DNA from: Streptomyces sp. NBRC 109706
GTDB taxonomy: Bacteria; Actinomycetota; Actinomycetes; Streptomycetales; Streptomycetaceae
Reading direction: 5' to 3'
Assembly: GCF_000974485.1 (NCBI RefSeq)
Contig: NZ_BBOM01000013.1
Coordinates: 1-64,000, forward strand
DNA length: 64,000 bases
The translations under genes and the position numbers were made by a program. This document shows, one piece after another, positions 54,736 to 63,560 of the stretch (positions are counted from its first letter, which is position 1; each line of letters starts with the position of its first letter). A model generated the notes under the pieces. The model saw nothing but the letters and a program-made list of their open reading frames with translations, was not told where the DNA came from and did not search any database.

Positions 54736-55413
54736 TCAGGGCCCGTCCGCCGGGGCGCCGCCACCCGGTCGGGCGCGGACATGGATGCGTTCGCCCTGGG
54801 CCCCGAACAGGCTAAGGAACTCGGCGGGTTGGGCCCCCGGGTTGGCCAACGCGTGCGGCACCCTGGTGTCGAACTCGGCGGCCTCGCCCGCGACCAGCGT
54901 CAACTGCCGGTCCCCCAGCGTCATCGCCACCCGTCCGGAGAGGACATAGAGCCATTCGAACCCCTCATGGGTGCGCGGCTCCGCCGGCCGCCCGTCGGCG
55001 CCGCAGTTGTAGCCCGGGGGCAGAATCTGCTTGTAGGCGTGCAGCCCGCCCAGATAGCGGGTGAGCGGGACGAAGGTCTGCCCGAAGCGGGTGAAGGGAC
55101 GCGGGTGGATCCGGGGATCGCCGGTGGCCGGCGCGCCCACCAGCTCGTCGAGCGGCACATGGTAGGCGGTGGCCAGCGGCAGCAGCAGCTCCAGGGTGGG
55201 GCGGCGGCGCCCCGACTCCAGCCGGGAGAGGGTGCTCACGGATATCCCGGTCCGCTCGCTCAGCGCGGCCAGGGTGATCTCGCGCTCCCGTCGCAGGGCG
55301 CGCAGCCGAGGGCCGACGCCGCTCAGCACGCTGGCGAGCGCGCCCCCCTCGTCGTTGTCGGGCTCCGCGTCCGGGTCCGGGTCCGCTCGCCACCGTGTGT
55401 GCTGTTCCACCAT
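54736..55413 (-). CDS. XRE-family regulator with cupin sensor domain
   Basis: A 225-residue regulator: the N-terminal helix-turn-helix is LRALRREREITLAALSERTGISVSTLSRLESGRRRPTLELLLPLA in character (about 37-81), and the C-terminal half is a small beta-barrel cupin (HEGFEWLYVLSGRVAMTLGD, LVAGEAAEFDTRVPHALANPG). Proteins of this kind sense small metabolites and often repress the adjoining divergent operon; here that is a flavoprotein and a methyltransferase gene. ATG 55413 is used; 27 bp upstream is a GTTTG-T-CAAAC palindrome suited to autoregulation. Confidence 0.9.
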   Translation of the reverse strand: MVEQHTRWRADPDPDAEPDNDEGGALASVLSGVGPRLRALRREREITLAALSERTGISVSTLSRLESGRRRPTLELLLPLATAYHVPLDELVGAPATGDPRIHPRPFTRFGQTFVPLTRYLGGLHAYKQILPPGYNCGADGRPAEPRTHEGFEWLYVLSGRVAMTLGDRQLTLVAGEAAEFDTRVPHALANPGAQPAEFLSLFGAQGERIHVRARPGGGAPADGP

Positions 55414-55440
55414 CCCTCCATTTGCCGACACGGCAACGAT

Positions 55441-55451
55441 GTTTGTCAAAC
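55441..55451. promoter_or_regulatory. Palindromic operator candidate in the divergent region
   Basis: GTTTGTCAAAC is a perfect 11-bp palindrome, 28 bp before the XRE-cupin start and 104 bp before the flavoprotein start. It is AT-rich in a GC-rich context. Next to it, 10-bp units GGGGACGACC are repeated at 55491-55510 with partial copies on both sides. Confidence 0.55.
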
Positions 55452-55554
55452 CGGTCTCCCTTCCCGCATCGTCGCCAGCGGAGGACGACGGGGGACGACC
55501 GGGGACGACCGGGGAGAGCTTGTGCGATCGGCCGACGACAGGGAGCAGACCGAG

Positions 55555-56580
55555 ATGAACGAAGAGAACCCACGCGAGGACCGCTACGAGGTGGTGATCA
55601 TCGGGGGTGGAGCGGCGGGGCTCAGCGGAGCGCTGACGCTCGCCAGGGCCCGCCGTTCGGTGCTGGTCGTCGACGGCGGCCGACCGCGCAACGCCCCGGC
55701 CGCGCACGCGCACGGCCTCCTCACCAGGGACGGCGCCGCGCCCGCGGAGATCCTGTCCGCCGGCCGGGCCGAGGCGACCCGCTACGGCGCCGAGATCCTC
55801 CGGGGCACCGTGCGCACCGTCTCCCGGCCCACGGATCAAGCCGGTCAAGCTGGTCAAGCTGGTCAAGCTGGTCAAGCCGATGAAGCCGGGTTCCTGGTGA
55901 CGCTGGCGAACGGGACGGCCGTCCGCGCGCGGCGGCTGCTGGTGGCCACCGGCGTCACGGACGAGCTGCCCGGGATCCCGGGCCTGGCCGACCGCTGGGG
56001 CCGGGAGGTGCTGCACTGCCCGTACTGCCACGGCTGGGAGGTGCGCGACCAGCCGATCGCCGTGCTGGCGGCCCACCCCACGCTCGCCGCCCACCAGGCG
56101 CTGCTCTGGCGGCAGTGGAGCTCCCGGATCACCGTGCTGAACCACACCGCCCCCGCGTTCGAGGAGACGGATCTGCGCCGGCTCGCCGCCCGGGACATCA
56201 CGGTGACCCGGGGCGAGGTGACCGGGGTCGAGCTGACCGGGGGGACGCTCTCCGGCGTCACCCTGGCGGACGGGACCCGGGTGCCCTGCCGCGCCCTGGT
56301 GGTGACGTCGCGCTGCGTCGCGCGCGCCGAGCCGCTGGCCGGCCTCGGGCTCTACGCCGAGGAGGTGGTCAGGGACGGCGTGGTGCTGGGCAGCGAGATC
56401 CCGTCGGACTTCACCGGCCGCACCGCCGTCCCCGGGGTCTGGGTGGCGGGCAATGTCGGCAGCGTCACCGAGCAGTTGGTCGCGGCGGCGAGCGCGGGCG
56501 TGCGCGCCGGGGCGGCCGTCAACATGGATCTGATCGAGGCCGAGACCGCACGGGCTCTGGCCGAGGAGGGAACGGCATGA
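55555..56580 (+). CDS. FAD-dependent oxidoreductase, thioredoxin-reductase-like
   Basis: A 341-residue flavoprotein. EVVIIGGGAAGLSGALTLARARRSVLVVDGG binds FAD (residues 12-42), LLVATGVTDELPGIPG is the second nucleotide site signature, HCPYCHGWEVRD holds a CxxC redox pair near residue 158 and GVWVAGNVGSVTEQLVAAA ends the FAD domain. The NADPH-site Gly motif is not evident in the middle domain (IAVLAAHPTLAAHQ), so the electron donor is uncertain. An in-frame (AGQ) repeat at residues 94-111 is foreign to the family. ATG 55555 follows GGGAG. Coupled (ATGA) to the methyltransferase gene. Confidence 0.88.
   Translation: MNEENPREDRYEVVIIGGGAAGLSGALTLARARRSVLVVDGGRPRNAPAAHAHGLLTRDGAAPAEILSAGRAEATRYGAEILRGTVRTVSRPTDQAGQAGQAGQAGQADEAGFLVTLANGTAVRARRLLVATGVTDELPGIPGLADRWGREVLHCPYCHGWEVRDQPIAVLAAHPTLAAHQALLWRQWSSRITVLNHTAPAFEETDLRRLAARDITVTRGEVTGVELTGGTLSGVTLADGTRVPCRALVVTSRCVARAEPLAGLGLYAEEVVRDGVVLGSEIPSDFTGRTAVPGVWVAGNVGSVTEQLVAAASAGVRAGAAVNMDLIEAETARALAEEGTA
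55834..55887 (+). repeat. Six 9-bp repeats inside the flavoprotein gene
   Basis: Units of the form GRTSAAGCY repeat six times (55834-55887), the inner ones identical (GGTCAAGCT three times in a row, then GGTCAAGCC). They encode Ala-Gly-Gln repeats. A multiple of three, so changes in copy number keep the frame. Confidence 0.85.
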
Positions 56581-57284
56581 GCACGCACCGACCGCACGAG
56601 CACGCACAGCACGGGCAGCACGAGCACGCCCCGCAGCTGCCCCCGGACTCCGGGGACCCGCTCGCCAACGAGCGCTACTGGGACGAGCGTTACTCCTCCC
56701 GCGACCACCTCTGGAGCGGCGAGCCCAACGCGGCGCTGCGCGAGGAGACCGCCGACCTCGCCCCCGGCAGCGCGCTCGACCTGGGCTGCGGCGAGGGGGC
56801 CGACGCCATCCATCTGGCCGGGCGCGGCTGGCGGGTCACCGGCGTCGACATCTCGGGCATCGCGCTGGCGAGGGCGGCCGAGCACGCGGCGGCCGCCGGT
56901 GTCGCCGACCGGGTGGACTGGCAGCGCCACGATCTGGCGGAGTCCTTCCCGGCCGGGCGGTTCGACCTGGTCACCACGCACTTCCTGCACTTCATGGACG
57001 GGACGCTCGGCCCGAAGGTGCTGCGCGCCGCCGCCTCCGCCGTGGCCCCCGGCGGCACCCTGCTGATCGAGGCGCACGCCGGCTTCCCGAAGTGGGAGCA
57101 CGGGCATCCGACGGATGTGCCCTTCCCCACCCCCGAGGAGACGGTGGCCTCGCTGGCGCTGGATCCGGCGGAGTGGGAGGTGCTGCGGGCCGCGCGGCAC
57201 AAGCGGGTGCAGAACCACCCGGCCACCGGCGAGCCCACCACCCGCACCGACCAGACCGTCAAGGCGCGCCGCCGGCCCGGCTGA
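56577..57284 (+). CDS. Class I SAM-dependent methyltransferase
   Basis: A 235-residue methyltransferase. After a His-rich N-terminus (RPHEHAQHGQHEHAP), which could bind metal, comes YWDERYSSRDHLWSGEPNAAL, then motif I ALDLGCGEGADAIHLAGRGW near residue 70, motif II VTGVDIS and FDLVTTHFLHF. The build is like tellurite/thiopurine-type methyltransferases (TehB-like). ATG 56577 overlaps the flavoprotein stop; both are probably under the XRE-cupin repressor. Substrate unknown; detoxification of a metalloid or thiol compound is a fair guess. Confidence 0.88.
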   Translation: MSTHRPHEHAQHGQHEHAPQLPPDSGDPLANERYWDERYSSRDHLWSGEPNAALREETADLAPGSALDLGCGEGADAIHLAGRGWRVTGVDISGIALARAAEHAAAAGVADRVDWQRHDLAESFPAGRFDLVTTHFLHFMDGTLGPKVLRAAASAVAPGGTLLIEAHAGFPKWEHGHPTDVPFPTPEETVASLALDPAEWEVLRAARHKRVQNHPATGEPTTRTDQTVKARRRPG

Positions 57285-57298
57285 GCCGGTCGGCCGGC
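57271..57298. terminator. Hairpin between convergent genes
   Basis: GCCGGCC (57271-57277) and GGCCGGC (57292-57298) pair, with an inner CGGC/GCCG, at the junction of the methyltransferase and kinase-like genes, overlapping the methyltransferase stop. Confidence 0.45.
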
Positions 57299-57300
57299 CG

Positions 57301-58323
57301 TCAGAGCAACTCCCGCAGCCAGCGGGCGATATGGGCGTCCCGGTCGGCCGTGGTCAGCAGCATCGTCGGGAAGACACGGTCCCAGGTGTCGGCCCGACAG
57401 ACCACGGCCACCCGGCAGGCCAACTCGACCGAGGAACGCAGCTCGGCCAGCCCCGTGCCCGGCGCCACCCAGGCGTCGAGGTAGGCGTCCAGCACCCGGG
57501 CACGGGCCGACTGGTCCTGGTCGAAACGTTCGCCCAACACCCGGCCGAGCACCAGCAGGCTCATAAACGGATGGGTGACGGAGGCGTCGCCCCAGTCGAA
57601 GAAACGGTAGGCCCCGCCGCCCGTCAACCGTCCGTCGCCCAGGGGCCGCCGGCCGCCGGTCAGCACCGAGGCGGGGTGCAGGTCCGACTGGTCCAGGGAA
57701 CAGCCCACCGGGGACTGCGCCAACTGCTGGCACCACTCCTCGAAGCGGGGCGCCAACGCGCGCAGCGCCGCGCGCTCCTGCGGCCGCAGCACTCCGGTGG
57801 ACTCGATCAGCGCGAGAAACCGTTCGGCCAGCCGCTGGGGCCGGAAGTCGGGCACCCCGAGACCGGTCAGCTGATCGACATGGGGCTCCAACTCCCGTTG
57901 CAGCAGCGCGTACTGGCGCAGCATCTCGGCCCAGGCCGAGACGTCCTCGGGATCGTTGGTCAGGACCTCGGCGAAGAGCGAGCCGCCGTCGGGGAGAAGG
58001 GACCAGCCCCGGGCGGTGTCCACCGCGATGGGCTCAAGCACCCGCTCCGGCACCCAGCGGGAGAGGGCCGCCATCACGGCGGGCTCGAACGCCGATCTCG
58101 GCGGGTTGGCCTTGAACCAGACCGCCCCGTCCTCGTCCACCGGCACCCGCAGGACCACCGACCAGGGGCGCAGCCGGGCCCAGACCTGCCCGCCCGACAC
58201 CAGCCCCCGTCGCGCCAGGGACGCGGTGATCCAGTCCAACGCCTCCCCGCGCCAGGTCTCGTCCTCCCACGGGGTGACGGCCCGATAGCCACCGGTCTCC
58301 ACCACGATGCGATTGACGTCCAT
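57301..58323 (-). CDS. APH-family phosphotransferase-like protein
   Basis: A 340-residue member of the phosphotransferase enzyme family. VVLRVPVDEDGAVWFKANPPRSAFEPAVMAAL gives an N-lobe with a candidate Lys (WFKAN), WSLLPDGGSLFAEVL the hinge, GCSLDQSDLHPASVL the catalytic loop in which the usual HxD is changed to Q-S-D-L-H, and YRFFDWGDASVTHPFMSLLV the metal-binding loop. It is unlike the two paralogues in this window. The altered catalytic loop keeps the Asp, so activity is possible. ATG 58323 is 54 bp from a 12-bp repeat array. Confidence 0.82.
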   Translation of the reverse strand: MDVNRIVVETGGYRAVTPWEDETWRGEALDWITASLARRGLVSGGQVWARLRPWSVVLRVPVDEDGAVWFKANPPRSAFEPAVMAALSRWVPERVLEPIAVDTARGWSLLPDGGSLFAEVLTNDPEDVSAWAEMLRQYALLQRELEPHVDQLTGLGVPDFRPQRLAERFLALIESTGVLRPQERAALRALAPRFEEWCQQLAQSPVGCSLDQSDLHPASVLTGGRRPLGDGRLTGGGAYRFFDWGDASVTHPFMSLLVLGRVLGERFDQDQSARARVLDAYLDAWVAPGTGLAELRSSVELACRVAVVCRADTWDRVFPTMLLTTADRDAHIARWLRELL

Positions 58324-58376
58324 ATGACTACCTCATCACACAACGGCATGTCACACAGGGGGACTTGAGGTCTTGC

Positions 58377-58448
58377 CCCATCCGACGTCCCATCCGGCGC
58401 CCCGTCCGACGTCCCATCCGGCATCGCATCCGACACCCCGTCCCGCGC
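58377..58448. repeat. Six 12-bp tandem repeats (minisatellite)
   Basis: Units of consensus CCCATCCGACGT repeat six times in register from 58377 to 58448 with one to four changes each. They fill most of the gap between the phosphotransferase-like gene and the nuclease-like gene, that is, the region that must hold the former's promoter. Confidence 0.8.
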
Positions 58449-58488
58449 CCTGTCGAGGTTGGCCGCGCCCGGCTCCGCACGGTCGGGC

Positions 58489-60333
58489 TCATTCCAGGAA
58501 GACCGTCACCACCAGCGGCAGATGGTCGGAGGCCCTGGTCTCCAGCAGTTCGAAGCCGCCGAAGGCGATGTCCGGCGCCCCGAAGATCCAGTCCACCCGC
58601 CGGGGCGGCGCCACGGCGGTGTCCATATCCGGGTTCCCCGCGCCGTCCTGCGCGCTGTGCAGGCCCCGCGCCTCGATCGCCTCGATCTCCTCGCTGCCGG
58701 GACGGGCGTTGAGATCGCCGGCGAGCACCGCCGACGGATCGTCCGCCACCTCGTCCAGCAGCGGCTCCAACTGGGCCAGCCGGGGCTCGGCCGAGGCGCC
58801 CCCGTGCAGATGGGTGCCCACGATCCTGGCCGTCTCCCCGTCCGTCAGCCGCACCGTGACGCTCGCATAGGAACGGTCCATATCGCCCCCGGCGCGCGGG
58901 AGTTCGGCGGTCTCCCGGTCGACCACCGGCAGGCTGGTGAGGATCAGATTGCCGAACCGGGCGTCCGCCCCCGGGCTCCAGACCGTCTCCACGTCGAGGC
59001 GCCGCTCCAGGAAAACGGCCAGATCGAACCCGGCGGAGCCGGGACTGCCCCTCGGCACCTCCTGCAGAACGACCACCTGGGCGCCCGACCTCTCGATCAC
59101 CCGCCGGACGGACTCGGCGGACAGGCCGCCGTCCTGGCCCACGGCGCCATGCACGTTCCAGGTGAGCAGCCGGTACATGCCGCCGGCCGTATCCGTCGGC
59201 AGCGGCTCGGGCGTGCCGCGCGACGCGCCCGCCAGCGGCGGCCAGGCCAACAGCAGCGCCGCCAGCACCACGGGGGCGAAGGCACGGGCCAGCGGCGGCT
59301 GGGGCGCCACCCGGAACGCGGGCGCGGCCAGCGCGAGGGCCAGCAGCGTGGCGACCGCCCAGGGCACCACATGGAACTCGTAGGCGACCACCAGCAGCAC
59401 CCCGGCCACCCCGGCGCCGGCACCGGCGAACGCCAGATCCACCTGCTGCCCCCGGCCGAACCCCAGCGGGACGGCCAGCGCGCGCCGCAGCACCACCGGC
59501 AGCACCGCGAGCCCCAGCACGGCGGCCGGCACCGCCAGCCAGGACACGTCCACCGCGCAGAGCAGCACGGCCAGCGGCAGCACGGCGGGCACCCCGTAAC
59601 CGCCGACCGCGCCCAGCCGCGCCGGCAGCGGCACCGAGAGCAGCGCGACGCCGGCCAGCGCGCCGGCACCCAGCCAGAAGCCGGTGGCCGTCAGCGACAG
59701 CCCGCTGACCGCCGACAGCGCGCCCGGCGCGCCGAGCAGCACCACATAGAGCGCCAACGCCACGCCGAGCAACACCAGTTGAGCGCCGCCGTGCGGCCTG
59801 CTCAACGGTTCGGACTGCGCCGCCCTGGCCAGCGGGCCCAGCAGCGCCGCCAGCGCGAGCAGCAGCAGCCAGCCGAGCAGCTGTCCGCTCCAGAGCGGAT
59901 CCAGCAGATCGAGCGGCAACCGGAGCGCCAGATCGACGGCCACCGCCAGGCCGATCGCCCTGGCCACCCGCCCGGGGCCGGCCACCGCGTCGCCCATCGC
60001 GCGCCGCACCACCAGCACCAGCGACGCCAGCGCCGCGGCCAACGCCAGCCCGACCAAAGGTTCGGAACGCCCCACCGGGAACTGCACCAGCAGCCGGGCC
60101 CCGGCCAGCACCCCCACCGCGACGGTCAGGGCCTGCCGACTGCCGAGCCACCAGGTCAACGGGCCGGCCAGGCAGGCCAACGCGGGGACGGCGGCCACTT
60201 CGACGGCCCCCGAACCGCTGAGCACGGTCGCCGCCAGACGCAGCAGCTCCAGTGTGACAAAGGCGACGACGGAGGTGAGCAGGGGCAACGGACGCGCGAC
60301 GAAGCTCATGGCGGCTGAGGTTAATGCCCGCAT
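58489..60333 (-). CDS. Membrane-anchored endonuclease/exonuclease/phosphatase-family protein
   Basis: A 614-residue protein in two parts. Residues 1-345 contain about ten hydrophobic helices (for example LALYVVLLGAPGALSAVSGL, VLPLAVLLCAVDVSWLAVPA). The rest is an EEP-fold metal-dependent phosphodiesterase: LTWNVHG, VVLQEVPRG, RFGNLILTSLP, VGTHLHGG, LAGDLNARPG and ASDHLPLVV, carrying the Asn, Glu, His and Asp catalytic residues. Likely a phospholipid, nucleotide or nucleic-acid hydrolase facing outward. ATG 60333 has GGAGG 8 nt upstream; ATG 60309 is a second choice. Confidence 0.87.
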   Translation of the reverse strand: MRALTSAAMSFVARPLPLLTSVVAFVTLELLRLAATVLSGSGAVEVAAVPALACLAGPLTWWLGSRQALTVAVGVLAGARLLVQFPVGRSEPLVGLALAAALASLVLVVRRAMGDAVAGPGRVARAIGLAVAVDLALRLPLDLLDPLWSGQLLGWLLLLALAALLGPLARAAQSEPLSRPHGGAQLVLLGVALALYVVLLGAPGALSAVSGLSLTATGFWLGAGALAGVALLSVPLPARLGAVGGYGVPAVLPLAVLLCAVDVSWLAVPAAVLGLAVLPVVLRRALAVPLGFGRGQQVDLAFAGAGAGVAGVLLVVAYEFHVVPWAVATLLALALAAPAFRVAPQPPLARAFAPVVLAALLLAWPPLAGASRGTPEPLPTDTAGGMYRLLTWNVHGAVGQDGGLSAESVRRVIERSGAQVVVLQEVPRGSPGSAGFDLAVFLERRLDVETVWSPGADARFGNLILTSLPVVDRETAELPRAGGDMDRSYASVTVRLTDGETARIVGTHLHGGASAEPRLAQLEPLLDEVADDPSAVLAGDLNARPGSEEIEAIEARGLHSAQDGAGNPDMDTAVAPPRRVDWIFGAPDIAFGGFELLETRASDHLPLVVTVFLE

Positions 60334-60428
60334 CCGGGGCGCCTCCGTTCGGGGTGCGAGCCCGGTGGGGTGCGCGTAGCGTCGAAACACGAGCCGGAAT
60401 CAGACAGTCGTGCCTAGGGAGGCTCGTC

Positions 60429-61001
60429 ATGGTGCGTAACACGATCGGGGCGATACTCGCTCTGATAGCCGCGGTAGTGGGAATCGGCAGCGTGTTCTTC
60501 AACTGGTACGGAGGACGCGACGGACGCCACTACCGATGGTGGGACCTGTTCAACGGGGCCGGCGTCACAGGGAGTAACGCGGCGTTGTTCGCGGGGCTCT
60601 TCCTCCCGATGCTGGTCGCCGCTGCCCTTGCCCTGGCGGGCGTCCTGCTGCGGTCCCGCCTGCTCACCGCGCTCTCCGGCGCGGCGATCCTGGGCTTCAC
60701 CATCCTGTGGATGGTGCGGCAGTACAACACCACCGACAGCCTGCTCATCGGCCAGGGTGGCCTCAAGTGGGCGGTGCTGGCCGCTTTGGGCTCCGGTCTG
60801 CTGCTGCTGTACGCGGCGTCGACCATGGCCGGCCGCCACCTGGCCGAGCGGCGTGGTCATGAACACGGCCACGAACACGGCCACAAGCACGGTCGGGGAG
60901 ACCGTGACGAGCGGGGCGGCGAGGTCCGGCAGGGCCCGTGGCGCAGGCGCCACGACGAACACGGTGAACACGAGGAACACGGCCGCCGCGACGTCGCCTA
61001 G
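60429..61001 (+). CDS. Four-helix membrane protein with His-rich tail
   Basis: A 190-residue protein. Helices lie at about 4-24 (NTIGAILALIAAVVGIGSVF), 50-72, 76-97 and 110-133; the intervening FNWYGGRDGRHYRWWDLF is conserved-looking. The C-terminal 55 residues are charged and rich in His, Glu and Arg (RRGHEHGHEHGHKHGRGD), a possible metal-binding tail. ATG 60429 has AGGGAGG 7 nt upstream. It lies between the nuclease-like gene and afsK, convergent with afsK. Family unknown to me. Confidence 0.75.
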   Translation: MVRNTIGAILALIAAVVGIGSVFFNWYGGRDGRHYRWWDLFNGAGVTGSNAALFAGLFLPMLVAAALALAGVLLRSRLLTALSGAAILGFTILWMVRQYNTTDSLLIGQGGLKWAVLAALGSGLLLLYAASTMAGRHLAERRGHEHGHEHGHKHGRGDRDERGGEVRQGPWRRRHDEHGEHEEHGRRDVA

Positions 61002-61112
61002 GCCCCCTCGCCCATCCCCCCACCGCCGCCCCCACCCGGGGACGGCGGTGCCGTCATGCCCCCGCCCGCCAGGGTGGGCGGCGGCCCGTATCGCAGGGTG
61101 AAGGGGTGGCTG

Positions 61113-63560
61113 CTACGACTGGCGGGTGCCGCGGGCGGCGTCGAGGGCGTAGACGCAGTGGTCCTTGCTGCAGGCGAAGACCATGCCGCCCGAGGCCGCC
61201 GGGGTGCCCGTGATCGCGCCGCCGGTCTCCAGCTTCCAGCTCAGCCGGCCGCTGACCGCGTCCAGCGTGTAGAGGCAGTGGTCCTCGGAGCCGAAGTGCA
61301 GCCGGCCGTCGGAGACCACCGGCGAGCCGACGATCGCCTCGCCGGCGGCGAACCGCCAGCGCGGCGTGCCGCTGACCGCGTCCAGCGTGTACATCGCGGT
61401 GCCGCTGCCCAGATGCACCAGGCCGTCGGAGACCAGCACCGGCTCCGTGGACTGCCGGGACTCCGTGGCGATGCGCCAGCGGTCGTCGCCGGTGGTGACG
61501 TCCAACGCGTAGACCGTGCCCAGGTAGTCCGTGAAGTAGAGGCCGGCGTCCCGGCCGCCGGCCGGCTGGTACGTCGGGGGGCAGAGGATCGCCGCCGGCG
61601 CGTCGAAGCGCCAGCGCTCCGCGCCCGAGGCGGCGTCCAACGCCAACACCCGCGAGCCGGCCGCCACATAGACGACGCCCTGATCCGTGGGCGTGACCCG
61701 GACGGGGACACCGCCGGTGACCGAGGTGTCGCCCACCGGATAGCGCCACAGCTCGGAGCCGGTGCGCGCCTCCAGGACATAGAGCTGACCCTCGCCCCAG
61801 GCGTAGACCACGCCGTCCCGCAGCACGGGCGCGGCGTCCTGGGTCTCGAAGTCGCTCTGCGCGCCGGACAGCTCCCACAGCTGCTCGCCGTTGCCCACCT
61901 CCCACGCCTGGACCAGGCCGCCTCGGGAGGCGGTGACCACCGTGCCGCGTTCGGCGGTGAGGGCGTAGATCCAGCCGTCGGTGCCCATCCGCCAGCGGTC
62001 GGAGCCGTCGGCGGCGTCCAGCGCGTAGAGGCTGGGACCGTCCGAGGCCAGCACGACACCGCTGGTGACCGCCATCGACCAGGCGACCTCCCGGGTGCGG
62101 AAGCGGCGCCTGCCGGTGGCCACGTCGAGCGCGTGCACCTCAAGGGAGGTGACATAGAGCGCGCCGCCCGCGACCGTGGGCGAGCCCCAGAGGTCGTTGT
62201 TCATCCGGAAGCGCCAGGGGCGCCAGCGCGGCGCCGCCTCGCCGGCGTCCCGGGCCATCGGATGGTCGGCCGTCGATCCCGGCTGGTGCATCTGGCCCGG
62301 ATGCGCCGTGTTGGGGCTGGGCACGGCGGCCTGCTGGTGGGCCGTGGGCGGCCTCGCCCAGTCCGGGCCCGCCTGCTGCTCGCCGTGCGGCGGCAGCACC
62401 GGCGGCGGTTCGGGCACCGACTGGCTCGGGTTGTTGGTCGGCGGCGGGGGCGTGCTGGGCAGCGGGGGCGGCGGCATCGACGGCATCGGCGGCGGCGCCA
62501 TCGAGGCGGCCTGCGACGACTGCGGCGGCATCTCGTGCGCCCGGGACGGCGGCACCGGCGAGGGCGGGGGCCGCACAGACGATGGCGGCGGGGACGGCGG
62601 GGACGGCGGCGCCTCAGCGCCGGCCCAGCCGCCGCCGGTGTGCTGCCGGGGCGGGCCCGCGCTGTTGGTGCGGCCCCTGCGGGCCTCGATCATGGCCACG
62701 GCGCCCGGCGGCAGCCAGGCGGAGGCGCTGCCGCCGTCGTCGCCGGCGGCGAAGAGATAGGGGGCGAGCTGCGCCTGGAGATCGGCGGGGCTGGGCCGGT
62801 CCTCCGGCTTGTGCTCCATCAACGACTCGATGAGCGGGAGCAGTTCGTCGGGCAGGCCGGAGAGGTCGGGGCGCTCGCGCAACAGCATGAAGACCGTCTC
62901 CACCGGATTGCCGCCGTGGTAGGGCGGATGTCCGGTGGCGGCGAAGACCAGGGTGGAGGCGAGAGAGAAGACATCGCTGGCGCCGTTGACGCTGCGGGAG
63001 TCCCTGGCCTGCTCGGGGGACATGTAGGCGGGGGTGCCGACCGCGACGTTGGTCATGGTGAGCCGGGTGTTGGAGACGCCGGACGCGATGCCGAAGTCGA
63101 TCACCCGGGGGCCGTCCTCGACGACCAGCACGTTGGAGGGCTTGAGATCGCGGTGGACCAGGCCGGCGCCGTGGATCGACTGGAGCGCCTCGGCGATGCC
63201 GGCGGCCAGCCAGCGCACCGCCTGGGCGGGCAGCGGCCCGCACTCGCTGACGATCTCCTCCAGGGACGGGGCCGGCACATAGGCGGTGGCCAGCCAGGGC
63301 ACGGCGGCACGGGGGTCGGCGTCCACCACGGCGGCGGTGTAGAAGCCGCTGACCGCGCGGGCCGCCTCCACCTCCCTGGTGAACCGCACCCGGAACAGCT
63401 GGTCCTCGGCGAGCTCGCTGCGCACGGTCTTGATCGCGACCCGCCGGCCCGAGGCCGAACGGGCCAGATACACCAACCCCATGCCGCCGGCGCCCAGCCG
63501 TCCGAGCACCTCGAACGGCCCGATCCGCCGGGGATCGTGCTGCGTCAGCTGCCCCACCAT
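61113..63560 (-). CDS. afsK: AfsK, serine/threonine kinase with PQQ-type beta-propeller
   Basis: An 815-residue Hanks-type kinase. GRLGAGGMGLVY (glycine loop), Lys44 (VAIK), HRDLKPSN at 136-143 and DFG at 155-157 are intact; the activation loop has Thr at 168, the very position of the autophosphorylated Thr168 of S. coelicolor AfsK. A Pro/Ser-rich linker (about 300-440) leads to a C-terminal beta-propeller of PQQ-like repeats (GALYVTSLEVHALDVATGRRRF, VVYAWGEGQLYVLEARTGSELW). AfsK phosphorylates AfsR and, in hyphae, DivIVA. No membrane helix is seen. Start ATG 63560 begins the kinase domain. The propeller may sense a ligand or protein. Confidence 0.9.
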   Translation of the reverse strand: MVGQLTQHDPRRIGPFEVLGRLGAGGMGLVYLARSASGRRVAIKTVRSELAEDQLFRVRFTREVEAARAVSGFYTAAVVDADPRAAVPWLATAYVPAPSLEEIVSECGPLPAQAVRWLAAGIAEALQSIHGAGLVHRDLKPSNVLVVEDGPRVIDFGIASGVSNTRLTMTNVAVGTPAYMSPEQARDSRSVNGASDVFSLASTLVFAATGHPPYHGGNPVETVFMLLRERPDLSGLPDELLPLIESLMEHKPEDRPSPADLQAQLAPYLFAAGDDGGSASAWLPPGAVAMIEARRGRTNSAGPPRQHTGGGWAGAEAPPSPPSPPPSSVRPPPSPVPPSRAHEMPPQSSQAASMAPPPMPSMPPPPLPSTPPPPTNNPSQSVPEPPPVLPPHGEQQAGPDWARPPTAHQQAAVPSPNTAHPGQMHQPGSTADHPMARDAGEAAPRWRPWRFRMNNDLWGSPTVAGGALYVTSLEVHALDVATGRRRFRTREVAWSMAVTSGVVLASDGPSLYALDAADGSDRWRMGTDGWIYALTAERGTVVTASRGGLVQAWEVGNGEQLWELSGAQSDFETQDAAPVLRDGVVYAWGEGQLYVLEARTGSELWRYPVGDTSVTGGVPVRVTPTDQGVVYVAAGSRVLALDAASGAERWRFDAPAAILCPPTYQPAGGRDAGLYFTDYLGTVYALDVTTGDDRWRIATESRQSTEPVLVSDGLVHLGSGTAMYTLDAVSGTPRWRFAAGEAIVGSPVVSDGRLHFGSEDHCLYTLDAVSGRLSWKLETGGAITGTPAASGGMVFACSKDHCVYALDAARGTRQS

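Noticed and set aside
55834..55887. Repeat array as a frameshift-based phase switch
   Set aside because: The unit is 9 bp, so slippage cannot shift the reading frame.
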